A stretch of DNA of 64,000 bases from Flavobacterium pisciphilum (GTDB taxonomy: Bacteria > Bacteroidota > Bacteroidia > Flavobacteriales > Flavobacteriaceae). The stretch lies in assembly GCF_020905345.1 (NCBI RefSeq), contig NZ_JAJJMO010000001.1:5382961-5446960 (forward strand), given 5' to 3'. Positions 46,904-55,865 of the stretch are shown here, one piece after another. Position 1 is the first letter of the stretch, and each line of letters begins with the position of its first letter. The position numbers and the translations under genes were made by a program. The notes beneath the pieces were generated by a model. It saw only the letters and a program-made list of their open reading frames with translations, was not told the origin of the DNA and searched no databases.

Positions 46904-49900
46904 ATGGAAATTAGAATGAGATTTTTAGTCATCCTATTGTTGTTGCTGCCAGTTTTTGGTTCTGGACAAACAGTTATAGGAGAACTTAGCGAACCAATGA
47001 GCTATTCTTTATTAGAATTGTCTACAGCAACAATTAAAGGAGGCATACGAATGCCACAATTGACTACAATAGAAAGAGACAATCTTACTACTCAAGCTTT
47101 TGTTAATGATAGGAAAGCAAAAGGGCTTACCATTTACAATCTCGATACCAAGTGTATGGAGTATTGGAATGTCTCTAGATGGGTGAGTTTATGTACAGGT
47201 AATGCCGATATTAGTTTTACACCTAACGATCCTACCCAACCTTCTTTTCCTTCTGATGGAGGGAAAATAGGTCCGTTTACTCCTGTAGAAGCGCCCCCTT
47301 GTACAGGAAAAATACCGTATACGTATATTGTACTTACGGGGAGTGAATTTACTACGATTGATGTTACCAACAACAATACAGGAGCCTTTACTATAAATAT
47401 GTCTTCTAATCCTACGGCCATTGCGCGTACCGCTATTGTACGAATAATGAATAACTGTACGGCAGAGTACAAAGAATTTTTATTTACACAAGAAGGGAAT
47501 ACCGATTTATGTAATGTTACAGTAGCAAAACCAGCAATAGCAGTAAGCAACGGTGGGAATTTGTGTAGTGGTGGAGCAGTTTATATGGAAGTAACCAATG
47601 CCAAAGCCGACGCAAATTATATTTGGACGGTAAATAACATAATACAGGGCGAAGGAACTCATTTTAGAGCTACTGAGGCGGGTACGTATAAAGTATATGT
47701 TGGCGCTGTTGGTTGTGATAAATTGTCCCCAAACAGTGTTTCAGACGATGTCATTATTACTTTAAGTTCAGGTACATCACCTAGTAATCCTATTGTTTTA
47801 TCAGCAAGTAATAATGGAATAATCTGTGGTGCTGCAGGAGAGGTGCTGCTTACAGCTTATAACGTTCCTAAAAGTAGTGTCATTGCTTGGTACAAAGACG
47901 GTAAAAGAACCAATAAAACAGGCAATAGTATTACGCTTAAAGCGATTGATGAAGGCGATTGGTTTGTTGTCATTGAAGACAACAGCTGTAGCTCTTTGCC
48001 TAGCAAGGAAATTAGTATTAGGATAGACCCATCGAGTAATCCATTAAAAAAACCGATAATCTCGATTAATGGAAAACCGTTAGCACAATCGAATATTTTT
48101 TGTAGCAACGGACGATTAAAATTAGAATTAAGTAACCCAGCGGGAGATTATACAACTGCGGTTACAGTGAAGTGGTATAACGGATCAGAGTACCTGGGCG
48201 AAGGCAAAGAACTTACTATAACTGCTCCATCTACTGGTAATGATTTTGCACTGTCTTGCATTGTTTCGGATAACACAGGAGTGCTGTGTTCATCAGAGTT
48301 TACTGAAACAAAAACACTTCAAGGCAACGCACCAGCGACTCCTGTTATTAGCGCAAGCCCTCCACTTATTTGTGGAAGTTCAAACGCGCAATTAGCAGCC
48401 TCTTTATCAGGAGGAGGTCCTTATACTTTTCAATGGTACAAAGAAGGAGAACTTTTGAAAGGGCAAACAGAACAAACCCTATCAGTTTCTAAAATTGGAT
48501 CGTATCAAGTAGAAGCCATTAATCAAAGCGGCTGTATTAGCCCGCTATCAACTGCTGTTTTAGTAGGTTTATCTGATTTTCCTAATGTAACATGGAAGTC
48601 AGTACATGATAAAGCCGAACTCAATCAGACAAAAATATTTCAAGTATCAGATACTTTTAATCCAAAAACCTATACTTGGACAGCAGATAATGGCGCTAGT
48701 ATAGAAAACGGACAGGGTACCAATACCGTTCGTATCCAATTTCCAAGTACAGCTGCTATAGTAAAGGTTGGATTGATAGCCGAAAATGATTGCGGTATCA
48801 GTAACGAATTGATTCAAGAAGTAACAGTTGAAACTAGTTGTGTTCCTGTTGCGATTAAGAAGATTGGCATGAGCTCTGATGGAACAATTCTTGCTGGTAA
48901 TTCTGTGACTATGTCGGTACTAGCCGAAGGATCAAATACTGCTACAGCGCCTATTACGTATCAGTGGAAATTGAATGGGAATTCGATTTCAGGAGCGACT
49001 TCTTCTATCTATACAGTTAATGATCTAAAAGCTACTAATAGTGGTACCTATAGCTGCGTGGTGAATAACTGTAGCAATATAGCCGTAGAAAAATCAGCAG
49101 GAACAATTACAGTTCTTAACGAAGAAGCGCTTCCGGAAGGTAGTGGTACTATGGCTGGAGAAAATTGTTTTGATATTGCGGCTTCAAATGACAATACCAA
49201 ATGTGGTTTGCTAGCTCTTAGAACGGCTAATAAAGCCGACTTTAGCAAATGGTACACCTATACATTTACGAGTACTGGTGCAAAAAATACCGATTTAACC
49301 TTTGTAATTAATGATCCTGAAAAAGCAATAGAAAAGTATGAAGTACAAAATGATATTCCAGCTTCTTTAGTAAATGGGGCAACCTATACAGTTAAAATAA
49401 AATACAAAGAAAGTTTGTTGACCTCTTCTTCTGTAATAGGGAGAGACAATGACAATCCGGTAAAGGTTACTATAGTAGCTCTTTTTAAAACGGGTGCTAT
49501 TGAGAGTAAATCAAAACTAGAAATTACAATTAAAGACTGTGAATGTTGTTCTGGTGTTATAGATTATGAAGGCAATAGGTACACCGCAAAGCGTTTTGGA
49601 GATGCCTGCTGGATGACGCAGAACTTACGTTCAACTGTTAATAAAAATGGACAAAGTTTGGGTACTGTATATCTTAATCCTGGTAATGGTGCTATTGCTG
49701 TTACCAATACAAACGGAGCTCTTAATACAGGTACCGTAACATATGAAGTAAATAATACTAAGATAACAGAATCGCGCAAGGATTTTGCTTCTAAATTTGG
49801 TTTATTATACGGATCGGAACAGCTTACTATTCTTCCCTGTCCAGCCGGTTGGCATTTACCTAAACAAGCAGAGTGGACCGCACTGTTTGGTTTTTTAGTA

Positions 49901-50197
49901 AGTCCTAGTAAAAAGATGAGGGCAAATGATAATAGTTATAAAGCAGCTGGCAATAATACAGCTTACAACTGGGGTGGTTATGCTCCTAATGACAGTAATA
50001 ATTCTGGATTTAATGCACTTCCAGCAGGGTCTTTTAATTTTAGGGGAGCTATTACAGGTTTTTCTTCTCATACACAATTTTATTATATGTATTATAATAC
50101 GAATCATACATGGGTTATAATAAATTATAATTCGGATGTATTAAAAACGACATCGGGTTATGGTCATGGAGGAAGTATTCGATGCGTCAAAGATTAA
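46904..50197 (+). CDS. Large secreted protein with Ig-like domains and a FISUMP C-terminal domain
   Basis: 1,097 residues. A signal peptide (to about FGSGQ) is followed by the ~80-residue module shared with the 43319 protein (TVIGELSEPMSYSLLELSTA, GGIRMPQLTTIERDNL). A series of Ig/PKD-like domains covers ~110-870 (FQWYKEGELLKGQTEQTLSV, YQWKLNGNSISGATSSIYTV, GTYSCVVNNC). From about 880 a Fibrobacter succinogenes major paralogous domain (FISUMP) ends the protein: GDACWMTQNLRS, LPCPAGWHLPKQAEW, ALPAGSFNFRGA, GGSIRCVKD. Such proteins are extracytoplasmic and often surface-attached, perhaps binding polymers. No T9SS sorting domain is recognised. It follows AraC pair 3. Confidence 0.85.
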   Translation: MEIRMRFLVILLLLLPVFGSGQTVIGELSEPMSYSLLELSTATIKGGIRMPQLTTIERDNLTTQAFVNDRKAKGLTIYNLDTKCMEYWNVSRWVSLCTGNADISFTPNDPTQPSFPSDGGKIGPFTPVEAPPCTGKIPYTYIVLTGSEFTTIDVTNNNTGAFTINMSSNPTAIARTAIVRIMNNCTAEYKEFLFTQEGNTDLCNVTVAKPAIAVSNGGNLCSGGAVYMEVTNAKADANYIWTVNNIIQGEGTHFRATEAGTYKVYVGAVGCDKLSPNSVSDDVIITLSSGTSPSNPIVLSASNNGIICGAAGEVLLTAYNVPKSSVIAWYKDGKRTNKTGNSITLKAIDEGDWFVVIEDNSCSSLPSKEISIRIDPSSNPLKKPIISINGKPLAQSNIFCSNGRLKLELSNPAGDYTTAVTVKWYNGSEYLGEGKELTITAPSTGNDFALSCIVSDNTGVLCSSEFTETKTLQGNAPATPVISASPPLICGSSNAQLAASLSGGGPYTFQWYKEGELLKGQTEQTLSVSKIGSYQVEAINQSGCISPLSTAVLVGLSDFPNVTWKSVHDKAELNQTKIFQVSDTFNPKTYTWTADNGASIENGQGTNTVRIQFPSTAAIVKVGLIAENDCGISNELIQEVTVETSCVPVAIKKIGMSSDGTILAGNSVTMSVLAEGSNTATAPITYQWKLNGNSISGATSSIYTVNDLKATNSGTYSCVVNNCSNIAVEKSAGTITVLNEEALPEGSGTMAGENCFDIAASNDNTKCGLLALRTANKADFSKWYTYTFTSTGAKNTDLTFVINDPEKAIEKYEVQNDIPASLVNGATYTVKIKYKESLLTSSSVIGRDNDNPVKVTIVALFKTGAIESKSKLEITIKDCECCSGVIDYEGNRYTAKRFGDACWMTQNLRSTVNKNGQSLGTVYLNPGNGAIAVTNTNGALNTGTVTYEVNNTKITESRKDFASKFGLLYGSEQLTILPCPAGWHLPKQAEWTALFGFLVSPSKKMRANDNSYKAAGNNTAYNWGGYAPNDSNNSGFNALPAGSFNFRGAITGFSSHTQFYYMYYNTNHTWVIINYNSDVLKTTSGYGHGGSIRCVKD

Positions 50198-50305
50198 TTT
50201 TTTAATGATTTTATTTGGTTAAAGGCAACTGTAAATAAATAAACAGCTGTTTATGGTTGCTTAATTTGACTAAATAAAACTCAACTCAATAGGAGTGAGG
50301 AAAGA

Positions 50306-50337
50306 TTCCCCGATAGTGCTATCGGGGATTTTTTTTG
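50306..50337. terminator. Terminator between convergent genes
   Basis: CCCCGATAG (50308-50316) pairs with CTATCGGGG (50319-50327), effectively a 7-bp GC-rich stem with a 6-nt loop, followed by eight T. It ends 46904-50197. Confidence 0.88.
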
Positions 50338-50351
50338 CAGTTTTTAAAATT

Positions 50352-51212
50352 TTATATTTTCCAACTCCAATTCAGTTTTATACCAAAAGAAATCAAGTTG
50401 AACTGGCTTAAATAGGAAGTTCCTTTATTATCGGTTGCATATAGTAAGGAATTAACTATTGGTTTTTCGGGAGTATTTGTATTGTAAGTTATCGGGCTTT
50501 GGGAGACCTTTTCTTTTTTGATATCGTTTAAACCATAATTCACATAAAGCCCAACATAAAGATTACTCTTAGGAGTCATTTGTAATTTAATCCCCGATTC
50601 GGCAGTAAGCATGAATAAGGTTTTTAATTCTAAATCCTGTTTTTTGGAATTAAAATCAGACCAAGTTCCGAATCCTATAAATTTTGGGTCGTGTAATTCT
50701 ACATTCCATTGCGGATAATACCCACTGGTTGTAAGCGCATCGATAGACGTTTCATAATTAGCAGCAAGATTAAAGCCCACTTGCATCCCTACATTGACAT
50801 ACCAACTTGCAGGGCCTGTCGTCTCAAATTGAATAGTTACTGGAACAGCCAGATAATGCATCTTTTGGTTTTCGCTGTAAGCAGTTGCAGTATATCTATA
50901 CTCAAAAGAATCGCCTTCTAAATCCGTTGTTGTATAGCGATCTGTGAGAGTGGCGAGAGATGTATTTGTTTTGTAATATTGATATTCTAGTCCCGAACCC
51001 AAACTCCATTTAGAATTGAGGTAATACCGATAACCAAGACCTACCTGATATCCATTTTCAATAGTAGATTTTCCAGCTGTTGGTTTTTCTAGTTGCTTGT
51101 TGAGCGTTCCAATAGCAGAGAATATAAGGCGATGCGGGCTTTCTTTTGGTTTTTCTTGTGCACTTACAACAAAACCAATTGCTAAGAGTAAACAACTATA
51201 TAATTTTCTCAT
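50352..51212 (-). CDS. Outer-membrane beta-barrel protein (PorT-like)
   Basis: 286 residues from the ATG at 51212; a TTG seven codons earlier is possible but adds charged residues before the signal peptide MRKLYSCLLLAIGFVVSAQ. The remainder has barrel-type alternating strands (GLGYRYYLNSKWSLGSGLEYQYY, YLAVPVTIQFETTG, LYVGLYVNYGLNDI), closing with FGIKLNWSWKI, as in the PorT/outer-membrane barrel families of Bacteroidota. It lies 46 bp downstream of the DUF285-repeat gene on the same strand, so the two may be one operon in which this barrel helps export or display it. Confidence 0.75.
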   Translation of the reverse strand: MRKLYSCLLLAIGFVVSAQEKPKESPHRLIFSAIGTLNKQLEKPTAGKSTIENGYQVGLGYRYYLNSKWSLGSGLEYQYYKTNTSLATLTDRYTTTDLEGDSFEYRYTATAYSENQKMHYLAVPVTIQFETTGPASWYVNVGMQVGFNLAANYETSIDALTTSGYYPQWNVELHDPKFIGFGTWSDFNSKKQDLELKTLFMLTAESGIKLQMTPKSNLYVGLYVNYGLNDIKKEKVSQSPITYNTNTPEKPIVNSLLYATDNKGTSYLSQFNLISFGIKLNWSWKI

Positions 51213-51258
51213 AATTTCATTTTTATTTGTCAAAAAATCATTGGATTTTTATAGATAA

Positions 51259-54200
51259 TTAATGTACTAAAAACGGTATTGATTTAACAGTACTGCCAGT
51301 ATCAAATCGGAGAATATACGCTGAAGAGGGCAATCCTGACGGAACTATTATTTCAGTATTATTTTGATTAGCTGTCTTTTCGAGTAGCAATCTCCCTGTT
51401 ACATCATAGATACTAATTTTGAGGTTCTTTACTTCTTCAGTAGGGAAATCACTTATTACTTTTAGCACGTTTCCACTGTAAACAGGATTCGGAACAAGCT
51501 TAACAGAATACTTATTTTTTTGTGCTATTTCTATTTCGCAAGTAGTTAACCATATTCCGTTTGTTGTTTTCATGCGTACACTATAAACCGATTTTGTGCC
51601 TAAAAGATCAGATGATTTGTCACCTGCAGAATAATATTGTTCCGTTCCGATAAGTTCCCCATTTCGGTACCATTCGTAGGCTATAAAGTCATAGCCACCA
51701 TTGTTTTTGGAGTTGTTGTTTACTAAAAGAACATTATCGAATTTGGTAACTACAATGTCTTCAAAATTAAATTTTTTCTCCACAATGATTTCATAATCTC
51801 TAATTCTTCCATCCTGAGCAATAACAGTTACTTTTTGACGGTAAATCCCTGGGCGAAGCGTTTCAATAGTAAAGGATAGCCCCGGAATAATTTGAATGCC
51901 CATTTCAACTTTAATCTGAACGTTTACCACATCAGAATTGTCGTCACAATCAATCAAATAAAACAATTCGCTTTCAGGGTTTTTATAAACTTTATTATTG
52001 ATACTAATTTCATGAATTGTATTGTCAGAACTGGTAATCAGTAATTGCTGTTGTACGGTTGAGGCAGGGTTATAATTTAGATTTCCATCCTGATGTGCTG
52101 TAATCAATATAGATCCCGAAGTTATTAATTGAACCAAGCCAGTAGGAGTAACAGTTGCCGCAGGAGTTTGAGAAGAATAAGTAGAGGTGTAATACACGCT
52201 CAAACCCGATGAAGCCGTTGCATTTAATTGAAAATCAGTATCAGTTCCTACGTTTTTTACAGGAATAGGATCAAATGCAATCGACTGATTTGCTTTATCA
52301 ATAATCAAGGTTGCAGTCAATTGTAAATCATTGTAATTGGGTTGCGTTACTACTGCAGTTACCTCATACGTTCCTGCTTGAATCTGGCTGTTATTGGTGT
52401 AAACCACAGTTGCGCCAGTGGGTAGATTAGTTATTGCTAGCGAATGCGGACTACCATCGTAAGTAAAGGTTGCTCCACTAAATGCAATTCCAGTAAGATT
52501 GGCTTTTTCAATAACCAAACGAATCGTTTTGGAAGCAGCCAAATAATCGATTGTTTCAGCTACAGAAATCACAATTGGGTAAGTACCTGCATCGGTATAA
52601 CCTTGTTGAGGGGTATAAGTCAGCATTCCTTCGGGGTTATTCAGACTAGCGACTGTATTTTTTGGAGTACCATCATAAGTATACGTTTGTACCTCATCGG
52701 CAGTAATGATTGTGGTTGCTTTATCGATTACTAAAGTGGCTGTTAATTGTAAATCGTTGTAATTTGGAAGTGTTATTACTGCGGTTACCTCATAGGTTCC
52801 TGCTAGAGTTTGGTTGTTATTGGTATAACTTACTGTTGCGCCTGCTGGTAGGTCAGTAGCCAAGATAGAATGCGACATACCATCATAGGTATAGTGCGCT
52901 CCTTCAAATTCAATTCCAGTTAAATCAGCCTTGAGTATAGTTAATGTTGCGGTTAATTCAATCGGATTGCAGTTTACTTCTGTAGGTGGTGGTGTTATTG
53001 TTGCAATAACAGGATATACTCCGGCATTTATGGCGCTGTTGCCATCAACAGTTCCGGTAGGCAAAGTAATCGTATAGGCTACAGTTGCTCCTGTTGGAAG
53101 ATTGGCTACAGTGATTGCTTGCGTAGTGCCATCAAAAGTCACGTTAGTATCATTGAATGTTACTTGTTCCAAGACAGAAGGAGTTACAACAACTGTTTGT
53201 GTTTGGGAACTTGTATTGCTGTTATTGTCTACATAATTCCATGTTATGGTATACGTGCCGGGAGTGGTGTATTCCAAAGGGCTGGTTGTAGTGGCAGTGG
53301 CAATTCCAGAGCAAACATCAGTAGCTGTAGGTACTGTAATATCTGATGTCTTTACTGCACATTCTCTTTGTATGGTTGGTAAAACAAGCACATCGGGCAC
53401 AGGGGCTACATCATCTAGAACTGTTATAGAAAATGTTTTTTCATAACTACTGGCATAATTATCTGTTGTACGAATGCGAATGCTATAGGTGCTGTTGCAC
53501 ATAGTCGATGCATTATTGGCTTTTAGTGTTGTAGCAGTTATACTAAAGAAGGCATTGTCGTTATCGCCAGTTCCAGCGACTAGAGTATAAGTATGGCCAT
53601 CGCCTACATCGGCATCAGTAGAGCTAAGTGTACCTACAGTTGCATTAGTACCCGCACTTTGGTTTATAGTATTGTTACTAAGGCTAATATCACTCGGAAT
53701 ATTGTTAGTACAATCTTTACTGTCGGCAGTAATGTTCCATCCATAATTGGTAATAATTGACTGTCGGGCTGTTTCACTTATGCAATATTTTTGACCTGTT
53801 GCACCCAAATTAACATTGGGTTTAAGCGTTTGCGTTGCCCAACCTATAAGTGCATTGTCGTAATTAGCTATAGAAAGTGCTGTGTTATTTAACATCGCCT
53901 CCATATAAGCAACTGAAGAGACATTCCACTTACCGAGATTTTGATTGAAACTCGTAGCTTCACTAAACATCAACGCCATATTGGTTACTTTGGATACGTT
54001 CCAATTGCTAATGTTTTGATTGAATGCAGTTGCTCCATAAAACATTGCGTACAGAGTAGTTGCATTAGAAACATCCCAACTGCTAATATCCTGATTGAAT
54101 ACTATTGCATAAGTAAACATAGCATACATATCGGTTACATTAGAAACATCCCAACTACTAAGGCTTTGATTAAACACCATTGCAGTATTGAATAGGTTAG

Positions 54201-54891
54201 CCATATTTGTTACATTAGAAACATCCCAATCATTAATAGGACTATTAAAAGAGCTTGCTGCTGCAAACATAAAATTCATATTAGTGACTTGGCTTAAATT
54301 GGGCTTATCAGAGGCAGTGACGGTGAGATTGCTTGCTCCATAAAAAGCAGCCCGCATACTTTTCCAAGCAATAGTTCCCCATTGGGCTACTGTTAAGATT
54401 TTATCTTTATCGGCATAGTTGTTTATATAAAAATGAGGAAAATCACCATTGATTTCGACTTTATAAGTCCCAGCAGAAGGGAATGTTATCGTTTGGTTTC
54501 CTGTATTGTTTGTAATAGTGCCTTGGTTACTCGGATTTCCTACTTCAGACCAATAAATAGTGTAGTTGTAACCAGTACCCGAAGTAGGAATTACAATAGT
54601 CAAATCACCAGCTGCAACCCTCCAAGTAGTGATAAAGTTGCCCGCATCACCCGGAATGATTGGGTCTATAGCGATTGCTTTTTTGGTCAAGTTTCTAAGC
54701 GCAATATGGGCTTGGGTTGTAGAGGGATCGGGTATGTTTTTTGAATCGGAGTTTAATCCTGAAATAATAGTATTGTTTCCTAAAGCGAGGGACGAAGATT
54801 TATAGGAAGTAGTATTGGTACTATATATTCGTGTTTGGAGTAATCCAACCCACAATAAACACATTAAAACTAGAGAGTAGGAGTGTTTCAT
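51259..54891 (-). CDS. T9SS-secreted protein with DUF285 repeats, MBG-like domains and type A sorting signal
   Basis: 1,210 residues with a signal peptide (to about residue 25). Residues ~110-370 contain DUF285/BspA-like 25-residue repeats built on FNQxISxWDVSNVTxMxxMF, found in many surface proteins. Cadherin-like segments follow (~395-490; NNTINQSAGTNATVGTLSSTDAD). A run of MBG-like domains fills ~580-880 (FTYDGSPHSLAITNLPTG, GTYEVTAVVTQPNYN), then a bacterial Ig-like part. The end is a type A T9SS sorting domain (KLVPNPVYSGNVLKV, ISIYDVTGRLLLEK, SAYILRFDTG). Expected on the surface or released, possibly in adhesion. It is the upstream gene of a pair with the barrel gene at 50352. Confidence 0.88.
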   Translation of the reverse strand: MKHSYSLVLMCLLWVGLLQTRIYSTNTTSYKSSSLALGNNTIISGLNSDSKNIPDPSTTQAHIALRNLTKKAIAIDPIIPGDAGNFITTWRVAAGDLTIVIPTSGTGYNYTIYWSEVGNPSNQGTITNNTGNQTITFPSAGTYKVEINGDFPHFYINNYADKDKILTVAQWGTIAWKSMRAAFYGASNLTVTASDKPNLSQVTNMNFMFAAASSFNSPINDWDVSNVTNMANLFNTAMVFNQSLSSWDVSNVTDMYAMFTYAIVFNQDISSWDVSNATTLYAMFYGATAFNQNISNWNVSKVTNMALMFSEATSFNQNLGKWNVSSVAYMEAMLNNTALSIANYDNALIGWATQTLKPNVNLGATGQKYCISETARQSIITNYGWNITADSKDCTNNIPSDISLSNNTINQSAGTNATVGTLSSTDADVGDGHTYTLVAGTGDNDNAFFSITATTLKANNASTMCNSTYSIRIRTTDNYASSYEKTFSITVLDDVAPVPDVLVLPTIQRECAVKTSDITVPTATDVCSGIATATTTSPLEYTTPGTYTITWNYVDNNSNTSSQTQTVVVTPSVLEQVTFNDTNVTFDGTTQAITVANLPTGATVAYTITLPTGTVDGNSAINAGVYPVIATITPPPTEVNCNPIELTATLTILKADLTGIEFEGAHYTYDGMSHSILATDLPAGATVSYTNNNQTLAGTYEVTAVITLPNYNDLQLTATLVIDKATTIITADEVQTYTYDGTPKNTVASLNNPEGMLTYTPQQGYTDAGTYPIVISVAETIDYLAASKTIRLVIEKANLTGIAFSGATFTYDGSPHSLAITNLPTGATVVYTNNSQIQAGTYEVTAVVTQPNYNDLQLTATLIIDKANQSIAFDPIPVKNVGTDTDFQLNATASSGLSVYYTSTYSSQTPAATVTPTGLVQLITSGSILITAHQDGNLNYNPASTVQQQLLITSSDNTIHEISINNKVYKNPESELFYLIDCDDNSDVVNVQIKVEMGIQIIPGLSFTIETLRPGIYRQKVTVIAQDGRIRDYEIIVEKKFNFEDIVVTKFDNVLLVNNNSKNNGGYDFIAYEWYRNGELIGTEQYYSAGDKSSDLLGTKSVYSVRMKTTNGIWLTTCEIEIAQKNKYSVKLVPNPVYSGNVLKVISDFPTEEVKNLKISIYDVTGRLLLEKTANQNNTEIIVPSGLPSSAYILRFDTGSTVKSIPFLVH
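53900..54245 (-). repeat. 75-bp tandem repeats encoding DUF285 units
   Basis: The block read on the plus strand as ACATCCCAA and variants recurs at 53921, 53996, 54071, 54146 and 54221, exactly 75 bp (25 codons) apart. Copies at 54071-54221 are nearly identical, so this stretch could expand or contract by slippage without breaking the frame. Confidence 0.85.
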
Positions 54892-55437
54892 ATTATGGTT
54901 TTTATTCGTTGTGTTATTCGTTTTGATACGTACAGTAATTCGTATTTATTCAGCTATTTTAGAGCACATCAAATTTGTACTATTCTACTTATGCTTTAAG
55001 GTGAAGTGAGGTGAGGTATAATGCATTTTATTAGTGTAATTTAATGATTATTAATTGATTATTGAATATTTTTCTAGGGATTTTGGTTTGACTTTAAATG
55101 AGCGTATTATATTTTATTAGTCAGTTGATTACTAGTAATTTGTATTTATTAGGCTTTCACTATTGTTTTAGATATGCAGCTGTCTTTTTATTGTATTCCT
55201 GTATTGCAATCTCAAATACTAATTTAACAAGACTCTTGTCTCAATGTTTTGAAGCATATTCTGTGTGTTGTTTCAAAAGTCTTGTGAAAGTCTACGGATT
55301 TTTAAAGCCAAGTTCATTCGTTTAAAAAAGAATCTGTATCCATAATAAAACCTATTTCTGTATCTGTGTCTTTTTACAGGCGCGATATACATTTGTGCTG
55401 TAGAAAATTAAGAACAACAACAGCAATAAATTAAGTT
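54892..55437. other. Divergent intergenic region; possible MocR sites
   Basis: 546 bp between the DUF285-repeat gene (minus) and a 114-residue gene (plus). It holds the candidate sites AATCTGTATCC (55331-55341) and TTCTGTATCTG (55356-55366), and a -7-like TACATTTG at 55388-55395 without a clear -33. A 75-codon ORF at 55098-55325 is not credible as a gene. Confidence 0.45.
55331..55366. promoter_or_regulatory. Direct repeats, candidate MocR binding sites
   Basis: AATCTGTATCC at 55331-55341 and TTCTGTATCTG at 55356-55366 share CTGTATC, 25 bp apart, just upstream of a TACATTTG -7-like element. The exact complement of the first, GGATACAGATT, occurs at 55814-55824 before the MocR gene. Direct and inverted repeats of this type are what PdxR/MocR regulators bind. 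Confidence 0.4.
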
Positions 55438-55782
55438 ATGAATATTAAATACAGATCAGTTTACTTATCAGATCTTAAGAAGATCGTAGACTTATACGCG
55501 CAACAAGACGGTTTTAAAATAAATGTATTGACACAAGATTTTGGTCTTCCTCAGCACATCATGACAGGAGATAATGATGAGATATTGGCTTGCTCATTTG
55601 TATTGTTTAATGAATCAGATGAGATTACTTATAGAGTGCTTTCGGATAAAGGAATCGTTTCTGGTGATATGGCTGAGAATTTATTAAACTTCACCAAAAA
55701 AGAGGAAAAGAGCTATCCGATTAAGGAAAACTTAAAAAATTCAATTTGTAGGCTGACAAATTTGATAAATCATTCGGTTTAG
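55438..55782 (+). CDS. Unrecognised small protein, 114 residues
   Basis: No family recognised with confidence. The start (MNIKYRSVYLSDLKKIVDLYAQQDGF) has the feel of the first strand and helix of a GNAT acetyltransferase, but no acetyl-CoA-binding motif follows. The middle contains DNDEILACSFVLFNESDEI and the tail is lysine-rich. It is soluble, with no signal peptide. It lies 83 bp upstream of the MocR gene, with shared sequence motifs in both upstream regions, so both may belong to one regulatory unit. Confidence 0.55.
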   Translation: MNIKYRSVYLSDLKKIVDLYAQQDGFKINVLTQDFGLPQHIMTGDNDEILACSFVLFNESDEITYRVLSDKGIVSGDMAENLLNFTKKEEKSYPIKENLKNSICRLTNLINHSV

Positions 55783-55813
55783 TAGGTTTGAATATTTTAT
55801 AATAAAAACTTTA

Positions 55814-55832
55814 GGATACAGATTTGTATTCC
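55814..55832. promoter_or_regulatory. Inverted repeat before the MocR gene
   Basis: GGATACA-GATT-TGTATTCC (55814-55832) is an imperfect inverted repeat 34 bp upstream of the MocR ATG. It contains the exact complement of the site at 55331-55341 and could mediate autoregulation. Confidence 0.4.
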
Positions 55833-55865
55833 GTAATTTTACACAGCACAGGAATTTTTTTATAA

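Noticed and set aside
55098..55325. 75-codon plus-strand ORF in the gap before the 114-residue gene
   Set aside because: Composition is that of translated AT-rich noncoding DNA, with no recognisable domain, no plausible promoter and a Cys/Tyr/Phe-rich sequence without clear helices.
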